Positions 1 to 6,605 of a stretch of DNA of 54,159 bases are shown here, piece by piece. Made by a program: the position numbers and the translations under genes. Origin of the DNA: Oscillospiraceae bacterium (lineage in GTDB: Bacteria > Bacillota > Clostridia > Oscillospirales > CAG-272); the NCBI GenBank assembly GCA_015064095.1, contig SVSW01000005.1, positions 1-54,159 of the forward strand, given 5' to 3'. The stretch's first letter is position 1. Each line of letters starts with the position of its first letter. The notes below the pieces were generated by a model. It searched no databases. It saw nothing but the letters and a program-made list of their open reading frames with translations, and was not told the origin of the DNA.

Positions 1-1
1 G

Positions 2-568
2 ACCGCCTTTATCCCCGCCGGGGCAAGCGGACTTGCATCTGTTGCAATACCGATGGCAAAAGCCTTTGGGGCGCGCGTCATCACGTCCGTTCTATCCGAT
101 GAAACAGCTGAAAAAATAAAGCCGCTCGGAGCCGATGTGATCATTAATTCAACCACTCAGTGTGTTGAGGAAATACTCGCGGCGGAGGAAAAGAACGGAA
201 CTCCCGTAAGCGTTTCTATGGACTGCCTTTCGGGTGAAACGCTCGGTAAAAGCCTACCGTATATGGCACGCGGCGGATATTGGATAGTAATATCTACATT
301 AGCAGGCATCGAAACGACGGTACAGCTTCGCCCGCTTCTTACAAAGGGCTTGCATCTTGTTGGCAGTATGCTCCGTAACCGCACGCCGGAATTTAAGGCT
401 TATATTCTTTCGGAGCTTGTTGAAAACGTATGGCCGAAAATTGAGGACGGCACTATAAAGCCGTCCATCTTCAAGGTTTTGCCCATAACCGAAGCAGAAG
501 CGGCTCACGCCATTTTGGAGCGCGGTGAAAACGTTGGAAAGGTAGTTTTGAAGGTTTATAATGAGTAA
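2..568 (+). CDS. Zinc-binding-type alcohol dehydrogenase / quinone oxidoreductase, 3' part
   Basis: This is the C-terminal 188 residues of a medium-chain dehydrogenase/reductase. The reading frame is open to the window edge, so the catalytic N-terminal domain lies upstream. Visible is the start of the nucleotide-binding fold with the glycine pattern GASGLASVA (about residues 7-15 of the fragment), followed by the LGADVIIN segment typical of the NADPH-binding lobe. The C-terminal pattern AHAILERGENVGKVVL is characteristic of the quinone-oxidoreductase branch (QOR/zeta-crystallin type). Such enzymes reduce quinones or activated alkenes with NADPH in the cytosol; the substrate cannot be told from this fragment. 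The stop overlaps the start of the next gene by 8 nt, suggesting translational coupling with the EamA transporter. Confidence 0.85.
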   Translation, partial: TAFIPAGASGLASVAIPMAKAFGARVITSVLSDETAEKIKPLGADVIINSTTQCVEEILAAEEKNGTPVSVSMDCLSGETLGKSLPYMARGGYWIVISTLAGIETTVQLRPLLTKGLHLVGSMLRNRTPEFKAYILSELVENVWPKIEDGTIKPSIFKVLPITEAEAAHAILERGENVGKVVLKVYNE

Positions 569-1481
569 AATCAAAGCCGTTTGGCTCGCTCTTTTGACCA
601 TGCTTTTATGGGGCTCGCTGTTCCCCATGGTCAAGCTTGGATTTTCGGCATATTCTGTCGAAGGCACCGCCGATATTCTTCTGTTTGCGGGAATCCGATT
701 CGTGATCTGCGGCGGTGTGATCTGCATTTTTTCTGCTATCAGGGACAAAGGATCTTATCGCCCTGTCAAGAGCTCTCTCGTTCCGATCTTACTGTCGGGA
801 GTGTTTGCAATCATTCTCCACTATGGCTTTACCTATCTTGGACTGGAGCTCACCGACAGCTCAAAAACTGCTCTTATCAAGCAGATCGGCGCACTCTTTT
901 ACATCTGCTTTTCCTTTCTCTTTATCAAAGACGATAAGCCTACCGCAAAAAAGATCCTTGCCGCGGCGGTCGGTTTTCTCGGAATTATCGCGCTAAACAT
1001 AAGCTCCGAGGGCTTTTCGTTCTCCACAGGAGATCTCTTGATCCTCTGCGCTTCCTTTTGCACGGTCTTTTCCAATGTCATCAGTAAAAAGGTGTTCTCG
1101 AAGGTTTCTCCTATCACTTCAACCGGCATATCGCAGCTTTTCGGCGGTATCGTACTATTTGCGGTCGGACTTTTTATGGGCGGAAACGTGAAATTCTCGG
1201 CAGACGGCTCTCTTTGGATAATGGCATACATTTGTGTTGCGTCCATAGTCAGCTACTGCGCGTGGTTTAAGATCATAAAAGACGGCGAGCTGTCAAAGCT
1301 GTTTATTATCAAGTTTGCCGAGCCTGTATTCGCTTGCATCTTCGGCGCTTTGATTTTGGGAGAGAATATATGGAAAATTCAGTATTTGATCGCCTTTTTG
1401 CTCATCGGCGGAAGTATATGGTTTTCAAATACGAAACATAATTCGAAAAAAGCAGAAAATCTCAGCCACCCGAAAAACTGA
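561..1481 (+). CDS. EamA/DMT-family transporter
   Basis: A 306-residue integral membrane protein with about ten hydrophobic segments in two homologous halves, as in the drug/metabolite transporter (EamA, RhaT-like) family. The N-terminus (WLALLTMLLWGSLFPMVKLG) is a typical first EamA helix with the conserved WGS/P pattern. A second EamA unit begins near residue 155 (GDLLILCASFCTVFSNVISK). Family members export amino acids, nucleosides or other small metabolites; the substrate cannot be predicted. The ATG overlaps the end of the upstream dehydrogenase by 8 nt, so the two are probably co-translated. The tail is lysine-rich and cytoplasmic. No terminator is seen before the next gene. Confidence 0.85.
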   Translation: MSKIKAVWLALLTMLLWGSLFPMVKLGFSAYSVEGTADILLFAGIRFVICGGVICIFSAIRDKGSYRPVKSSLVPILLSGVFAIILHYGFTYLGLELTDSSKTALIKQIGALFYICFSFLFIKDDKPTAKKILAAAVGFLGIIALNISSEGFSFSTGDLLILCASFCTVFSNVISKKVFSKVSPITSTGISQLFGGIVLFAVGLFMGGNVKFSADGSLWIMAYICVASIVSYCAWFKIIKDGELSKLFIIKFAEPVFACIFGALILGENIWKIQYLIAFLLIGGSIWFSNTKHNSKKAENLSHPKN

Positions 1482-1545
1482 ACCCCTTATTGCAGGAAAA
1501 CAAATCAATTGCGAAATATTCCGAAAAAATCTGCCATAATATATA

Positions 1546-2634
1546 TTGATTGGGGTGATTTTTACGGAAAAAATAAATTTTGAGCGTATCGCAGCAATAG
1601 TTATATGTGTCGCGGCAGCAGGCTTTGCCGTTTGGGCGCTCTTTCATTATGCACTCGGTATCGTTTTCCCTTTCGCACTCGGCATTTTGCTCGGCGCGGC
1701 AGCAAAAAAGCTCGCCTCAAGCTTTACACGCCGTGAAGGCTTTTTACGAAAGCTTGTCGGCGCAGTTATATATCTGCTCATGCTTTTTGTGCTGTGCGCC
1801 GGAGCATTTCTTGCCGTCGAACGTCTTACACTTGAACTCTTAAAGCTCGCCGAAACCTTGACCGCCGACGGCGGTGCAACGCTTAACGGTATCGGCGACT
1901 ACATCTCAAATTTAACATCACGCCTACCGATCATAAGTGATCTGCGTGAAAAAACTGCCGACGCAGAGCTGTGGGCGCGGCTTGATACGGCACTCGAATC
2001 TGCCGTACACTCAATGCTATCCGATGTTGCCTCATCTCTGCCAAAGCTTGTCGCACAGCTCATCGGTGCTTTCCCCGATGTGTTTTTATTTATCACCGTT
2101 GCACTTGTCACGGGATTTTTCTTTTCTGTCGGCTCGGTCGATCTCGGCGCGTTTTCAAAGCTTTTGCCACAGCGTGCATCTAACGCCCTCTTTGAGCTTC
2201 GCCGCCGCGCAGTATTGGCGCTCTCAAGCTGGTTTCGCGCCTATCTGCTTATCATGGGATTGACCTTTATTGAGCTTTTTATAGGTTTTTCCGTTCTTGG
2301 CGTGAATTACGCCTTCCTTATTGCCATTCTCGTTGCCCTTGTGGACATTTTGCCCGTTTTCGGCGCAGGCGCGGTCCTGCTGCCCTGGTCGGCAATATTA
2401 TTTTTCACAGGCGACCGAACCCTTGCCGTCGGTCTTTTTGTGTTATGGGTGATCATTTCCGTCGTTCGCGATTTTGCCGAGCCGCGGATCGTTGGCAAAA
2501 CTCTTGGCATCTCCCCTGTTTTGACCCTCTTTTCGATGTACGCCGGTGCGCGATTTTTCGGAATTGCCGGAATGATATCAGCACCGCTTATTTTAATGCT
2601 CGCTAAATCCTTTTTACTGCCAAGACCCGAATAA
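1546..2634 (+). CDS. ytvI: AI-2E/PerM-family membrane protein, sporulation YtvI-like
   Basis: About 362 residues with a hydrophobic N-terminal hairpin, a central soluble stretch (about 90-165) and four to five C-terminal membrane segments. The C-terminal motifs LPVFGAGAVLLPWS and VVRDFAEPRIVGKTLGISP are hallmarks of the AI-2 exporter-like (UPF0118/PerM) superfamily, and the sequence fits the sporulation subgroup YtvI. YtvI is made in the mother cell in Bacillus; its exact role is not established. The start is uncertain: TTG at 1546 gives the listed length but has no ribosome site in front, while a GGGGTG lies inside the frame at 1552-1557 (GTG at 1555 is an alternative). A germination gene follows after 50 nt, which supports a sporulation role. 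Confidence 0.75.
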   Translation: MIGVIFTEKINFERIAAIVICVAAAGFAVWALFHYALGIVFPFALGILLGAAAKKLASSFTRREGFLRKLVGAVIYLLMLFVLCAGAFLAVERLTLELLKLAETLTADGGATLNGIGDYISNLTSRLPIISDLREKTADAELWARLDTALESAVHSMLSDVASSLPKLVAQLIGAFPDVFLFITVALVTGFFFSVGSVDLGAFSKLLPQRASNALFELRRRAVLALSSWFRAYLLIMGLTFIELFIGFSVLGVNYAFLIAILVALVDILPVFGAGAVLLPWSAILFFTGDRTLAVGLFVLWVIISVVRDFAEPRIVGKTLGISPVLTLFSMYAGARFFGIAGMISAPLILMLAKSFLLPRPE

Positions 2635-2658
2635 TTCTGCATAATATACCGCATAATA
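2628..2658 (+). promoter_or_regulatory. Candidate forespore sigma-G-type promoter for the germination gene
   Basis: CGAATA (2628-2633), 18 nt, then CATAATA (2652-2658). This resembles the sigma-G consensus TGAATA-N17/18-CATACTA, and GerA-type genes in Bacillus are sigma-G dependent. The predicted start would fall just upstream of the GAGGT ribosome site at 2675-2679 and the ATG at 2685. The region is AT-rich, so the match could be chance. Confidence 0.35.
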
Positions 2659-2684
2659 ATAAAAAATTCAACGCGAGGTCTTTT

Positions 2685-4103
2685 ATGCGGAGATTATCGG
2701 AAAATTATAGAGAAAACGTTGCCGAGCTTGACCGGCTTTTGCGGATCGGTGAGAATTTTGACCTGCTCAAAAAGACTTTGACGATCGGACGCGACGAGCT
2801 GACTCTCTATTATGTTGACGGATTTATAAAGGACGCCGTCATGCAAAAAATGATGGTCTATTTTCTATCTCTCAAGGACACCTGCGCCTCAGCCCGCGAG
2901 TTTATGCAGAGCCATGTGCCCTATGTTGAGACAGATGTGACCGAGGATCTTGACACCATGCTCCTCATGGTTCTTTCGGGCTCTGCTCTTATGGTCGGCT
3001 CAAGCTTTGGCGGCGAGGCTATAATCGTTGACGCTCGCACTTACCCTGCGCGCGAAACTGCCGAGCCTCAAAACGACCGCGTTATGAACGGAGCGCGCGA
3101 CGGATTTGTTGAAACGCTGATCTTCAACACCGCACTGATCCGCCGCCGTATCCGCGACACCTCTTTGACCATGAGCTATATGAACATCGGAAAATCATCA
3201 AAAACCGATATCGTTCTTTGCTATATGGAGGGGCGCGCCGATCCCAAGGTCGTGGAAAACATACGCAAACGCCTATCCCGCATCAAGACCGAATCCTTAA
3301 CGATGGGCGCTGAATCTCTGAAAGAATGTCTGATCCGATCCCGATGGTACAATCCTTTTCCGAAAATACGTATGACGGAGCGACCCGACACGGCAGCGGC
3401 ACATCTTTTTGAGGGGAACGTGCTCGTGCTGTGCGACAATTCGCCGCAGGTCATGATCCTGCCCACAACTATTTTCGATTTTCTCCAAGAAACGAACGAT
3501 TTTTATTTTCCGCCGCTGACGGGAACTTATATCCGCATCGTGCGGCATCTTGTATTTTTTCTGACTCTTTTCTTGACCCCTACTTGGTTTTTGCTGACGC
3601 AAAATCCAACCCTCGTGCCCGATTGGCTGACGTTTATTCTGCCGAACGACCCCGGCAGGCTTCCGCTTTTGGCGCAGATACTGATCGTTGAATTTATGAT
3701 CGACGGGCTGCGAATGGCATCGATGAACACGCCCGATATTCTATCGAACTCACTGTCGGTCGTTGGCGGACTTATACTCGGCGATTTCGCCGTTGACATC
3801 GGGTGGCTTATCCCAGAGGTCATTCTATATATGGCGTTCGTTGCTATCGCGAATTTCACGCAAGCCTCCTATGAGCTTGGATACGCATTCAAATTCATGC
3901 GAATTTTGCTGGTTGTGCTGACAGCGCTATTCAATTTCTGGGGGTTTGGAGCAGGAATTTTCATTATAATCCTTCTTATTGCCACGAATCGCTCCGTTGG
4001 CGGCGGTCGAGGCTATCTCTATCCGCTTATCCCGTTCAACGCAAAGGCTCTCTTTTCAATTCTTTTCAGACGCAAAAAGCCGGATGTTGGGCATAAAGCA
4101 TAA
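2685..4103 (+). CDS. GerA/SpoVAF-family spore germination protein
   Basis: A 472-residue A-subunit-type germinant receptor or SpoVAF-like protein. The first roughly 280 residues are soluble and hold family blocks (FDLLKKTLTIG, VDGFIKDAVMQKMM, and a central RNTDIVLCYMEGRA-like stretch). The second half carries about five membrane segments, beginning near FLTLFLTPTWFLLTQNP. In spores these proteins sit in the inner membrane and respond to germinants. No B (GerAB) or C (GerAC lipoprotein) subunit follows, so this is an orphan A subunit or a SpoVAF homologue. The ATG at 2685 has a GAGGT site 5 nt upstream. A terminator follows directly. Confidence 0.88.
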   Translation: MRRLSENYRENVAELDRLLRIGENFDLLKKTLTIGRDELTLYYVDGFIKDAVMQKMMVYFLSLKDTCASAREFMQSHVPYVETDVTEDLDTMLLMVLSGSALMVGSSFGGEAIIVDARTYPARETAEPQNDRVMNGARDGFVETLIFNTALIRRRIRDTSLTMSYMNIGKSSKTDIVLCYMEGRADPKVVENIRKRLSRIKTESLTMGAESLKECLIRSRWYNPFPKIRMTERPDTAAAHLFEGNVLVLCDNSPQVMILPTTIFDFLQETNDFYFPPLTGTYIRIVRHLVFFLTLFLTPTWFLLTQNPTLVPDWLTFILPNDPGRLPLLAQILIVEFMIDGLRMASMNTPDILSNSLSVVGGLILGDFAVDIGWLIPEVILYMAFVAIANFTQASYELGYAFKFMRILLVVLTALFNFWGFGAGIFIIILLIATNRSVGGGRGYLYPLIPFNAKALFSILFRRKKPDVGHKA

Positions 4104-4106
4104 TAA

Positions 4107-4141
4107 AACGCGGCAAGGCGTTAGCCTTGCCGCGTTATTTT
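4107..4141. terminator. Bidirectional intrinsic terminator
   Basis: A perfect 13-bp stem (arms 4107-4119 and 4124-4136, loop GTTA) is followed on the plus strand by ATTTTTTATTT and flanked on the other side by TAATAAAA, which reads as a U-rich run on the minus strand. It lies between the ends of the germination gene and the cysteine-rich lipoprotein gene and can serve both. Confidence 0.9.
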
Positions 4142-4175
4142 TTATTTGTATTGCAGAAAACGTTTGCTTTACGTT

Positions 4176-6398
4176 TTAATTTCCGCCCGTCCAGCCAAGC
4201 TCAGGGTCGGGCTTAGCACCGTTACCCATCCATGAGGCGGCTTCAAAGGTTTCATTTCCCTTCGCTCCGCACTCGCATGAATAATAATAATCTCCGGTTT
4301 CTTCATCGAGATATTTATCGTCTTGTACCTCTTTGTCAAAGGTATGAGCATCGGAATCAAAATCACCGTATTCCTTATGGCAACGGTCGCACTCTGCAAG
4401 CTTGCTGCATGTTGCAGTGCCGCCTGTGTGGCTATCGTAGCCCTCTGTTGCCACGCTCGTGCAGTTTGTGCATATTATATCCGTCGTGCAATCGCCGTCG
4501 TCGTCAGCGGGGGTGTGGCTCGCGTTACCCTCTACTGCGACCTGCTCGCAATTTGCATTCGTGCACATTCTGTCCTTCGTGCAGTCATCGGCGTGCGCCG
4601 CTTCGGCAACATGTGTTTTTGCAGGTGTGGTTATCTCCTCGCAAACGGAGCATTTTATCGGTGTTGTGCAGTCGCCGTCATCATCTTCGGGATCGCACGC
4701 TCCGAATTCGCCGTAGCTAAACGTTGCGGTTGTGCTTACCTCACCGCACTTGCAGGATTTATAGTACGTTGCCTGAGTCTCGCAGGTTGCATCGGTTGCC
4801 TTGGTGCTGATTCCGCCAACCACGGTCAGCTCTCTGTCATACTCGTGCGGTGTCTTGCCTCCGGCCTCGTACTCAAAATATGTGTTATATCCTACTTCGC
4901 CTGCCGTGCCGTCCTTTGAGGATTTTCCGCACTCGCAGGACTTATAGTATGTTGCGTAATCTGCGCAGGTTGCAGCCGTTTTACTGTATCCTGCTTCGGC
5001 AACTTCTTTGTCGTAGACATGAGTATGATTCTTCGGCACTGCGTAGTAATCCTCAGTTGAAACAGCTCCGCAGACGCAGGAGAAATAATAATACTTATTT
5101 CCGTCGACCGACGTATCTTCGCTCTTAAAGGTATTGTTATTCTCTACCTTTTGGTTATATACGTGGTTCGTGAGCGCTTGGTTTGCGGTGAATGTTTTGC
5201 TCTGGTCGCCAGAGGCTCTGTTGCACCATTCACAGGTCTTATAGTACTTTGCAGTGGTTTGGCACGTGTAACCGGCTGCCAATCTGTCTGCCTGAGGAAT
5301 TTCTCTTATATAATTGTGGTCCGCAAGATTTCCCGTTTCATACGTATCATCAGCCGATGAGCTAACAATATTACAGTTCGGATTTGAGCAAGAATAATAA
5401 TTCTTTGCCCTTTGCTGGCAAGTGGCAGCTGTGTACTGGCTCTCGCTCTGATTTTCAAAGTTATGGGTCTTTGCGGCAGTTGCGGTCTGATCACAATTTG
5501 CACATTTTACGGGGGTGGTGCAATTATTGTCATCGTCTTCGGGGGTATGGTTTTCGTTGCCCTCTATTGCTACCTTATCGCAGTTGACGCACATTCTGTC
5601 CGTCGTGCAGTCGCCGTCATCGGCAGCGGCGGTATGGCTGGCGTTTGCGGCTATTGCGATCTTATCGCAGTTGACGCACATTCTTGCCGTTGTGCAGTCG
5701 CCGTCATCGGCCGCAGCGGTATGGCTTGCATTACCGGCTATTGCGATCTTATCGCAGTTGACGCACATTCTTGCCGTTGTGCAGTCGCCGTCATCGGCCG
5801 CGGCTGTGTGGCTTGCATTACCGGCTATTGCGATCTTATCGCAGTTGACGCACATTCTTGCCGTTGTGCAGTCGCCGTCATCGGCAGCGGCTGTGTGGCT
5901 CTCGTTACCCTCTATTGCAACCTGATCGCAATTGGCGCACATTCTGTCCGTTGTGCAATCGCCGTCATCTGCTGCGGCAACATGAGGCTTAAGATCGCCG
6001 TGTTCGAAGGTTTCGGTTCCCTTAGCACCGCATGCGCATGAATAATAATATGCGGCTTTGGCTTTGCATGTTGCTTCGGATTTTATGTATTCGGAAGTCG
6101 CTATCTGCTTATCGAAGTTACACGTATGCGCCGATCCTGTTGTGGTGCTCGGCGTTTCCGTTGTTGTGCTCGGCGTTTCCGTTGTTGTGCTCGGCTCATT
6201 TGTCGTTGTTGAGCTCGGCGTTTCCGTTGTTGTGCTCGGTTCATTTGTCGTCGTTGAGTTCGGCACAGCAGTTGTTGTATCGCCACCCGGAGTAGTGGTA
6301 CCGTCAGTGGGTCCTCCCTGAGGTACATCGTTGCAAGCGCAAATCGCAATGCACAAAAGAATTACAGTGAGCGCTAAAACAATCAATCTTGTTTTCAT
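4176..6398 (-). CDS. Secreted cysteine-rich repeat lipoprotein
   Basis: A 740-residue predicted surface protein. The ATG at 6398 is chosen because GGAAGGG lies 4 nt upstream; a longer frame to 6422 lacks a ribosome site. A signal peptide ends in ICAC (Cys22), a plausible lipobox. A Thr/Ser/Pro/Glu-rich stalk follows (about 30-90). The rest is built from two repeat types. One is about 29 residues with C-x5-C-x2-C and a following His (for example DCTTARMCVNC), at least nine copies, several nearly identical. The other has an aromatic YYKSC-x-CG core. The CxxC pairs resemble zinc ribbons or disulfide-bonded knots. Similar YY-x-SC-x-CG repeats occur in large extracellular proteins of gut Clostridia, with no known function. 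Expression should be high, given its consensus promoter. Catalytic motifs are absent. Confidence 0.8.
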   Translation of the reverse strand: MKTRLIVLALTVILLCIAICACNDVPQGGPTDGTTTPGGDTTTAVPNSTTTNEPSTTTETPSSTTTNEPSTTTETPSTTTETPSTTTGSAHTCNFDKQIATSEYIKSEATCKAKAAYYYSCACGAKGTETFEHGDLKPHVAAADDGDCTTDRMCANCDQVAIEGNESHTAAADDGDCTTARMCVNCDKIAIAGNASHTAAADDGDCTTARMCVNCDKIAIAGNASHTAAADDGDCTTARMCVNCDKIAIAANASHTAAADDGDCTTDRMCVNCDKVAIEGNENHTPEDDDNNCTTPVKCANCDQTATAAKTHNFENQSESQYTAATCQQRAKNYYSCSNPNCNIVSSSADDTYETGNLADHNYIREIPQADRLAAGYTCQTTAKYYKTCEWCNRASGDQSKTFTANQALTNHVYNQKVENNNTFKSEDTSVDGNKYYYFSCVCGAVSTEDYYAVPKNHTHVYDKEVAEAGYSKTAATCADYATYYKSCECGKSSKDGTAGEVGYNTYFEYEAGGKTPHEYDRELTVVGGISTKATDATCETQATYYKSCKCGEVSTTATFSYGEFGACDPEDDDGDCTTPIKCSVCEEITTPAKTHVAEAAHADDCTKDRMCTNANCEQVAVEGNASHTPADDDGDCTTDIICTNCTSVATEGYDSHTGGTATCSKLAECDRCHKEYGDFDSDAHTFDKEVQDDKYLDEETGDYYYSCECGAKGNETFEAASWMGNGAKPDPELGWTGGN
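5496..5960. repeat. 87-bp tandem repeats inside the cysteine-rich gene
   Basis: At least five near-identical units recur at exact 87-bp spacing (equivalent points at 5583, 5670, 5757, 5844 and 5931, with a diverged unit before 5583). Each encodes one 29-residue C-x5-C-x2-C repeat. The high DNA identity indicates recent duplication or gene conversion and makes copy-number change by recombination likely. Confidence 0.9.
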
Positions 6399-6463
6399 AA
6401 TACCCTTCCTTTTTGCGCCCATACAAGCGCATTCTGTTGCATTATACTATGCTATGATATAAT

Positions 6464-6492
6464 ATTATACCATATTACATTACTCTTGTCAA
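6464..6492 (-). promoter_or_regulatory. Consensus promoter of the cysteine-rich lipoprotein gene
   Basis: On the minus strand, TTGACA (6492-6487), exactly 17 nt, then TATAAT (6469-6464), preceded by an extended -10 TGG. This is a full vegetative sigma-A consensus. The predicted start near 6457 gives a leader of about 60 nt. Confidence 0.85.
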
Positions 6493-6534
6493 TGATTTTA
6501 TATTTTTTATAATCTGTACATTTTGCATTTTCTC

Positions 6535-6563
6535 TTGACATCTCGTCTATTAAATGATATAAT
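6535..6563 (+). promoter_or_regulatory. Consensus promoter of alaS
   Basis: TTGACA (6535-6540), 17 nt, TATAAT (6558-6563): a perfect sigma-A promoter. The predicted start near 6570 leaves about 36 nt before the alaS ATG, too short to hold a T-box leader. It stands back to back with the lipoprotein promoter; the two -35 boxes are 42 nt apart. Confidence 0.88.
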
Positions 6564-6605
6564 ACTATCTTGAAAAATTGTGTCACAATAAGGAAGGTTT
6601 TTACA

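Noticed and set aside
5496..5960. CRISPR-like regular repeats
   Set aside because: The units are contiguous 87-bp coding repeats with no unique spacers and no cas genes nearby.
5412..6041. Plus-strand frame with repeated units opposite the cysteine-rich gene
   Set aside because: The repeat is the mirror of the 87-bp coding repeat on the minus strand. The minus frame has promoter, ribosome site and signal peptide; this one has none.
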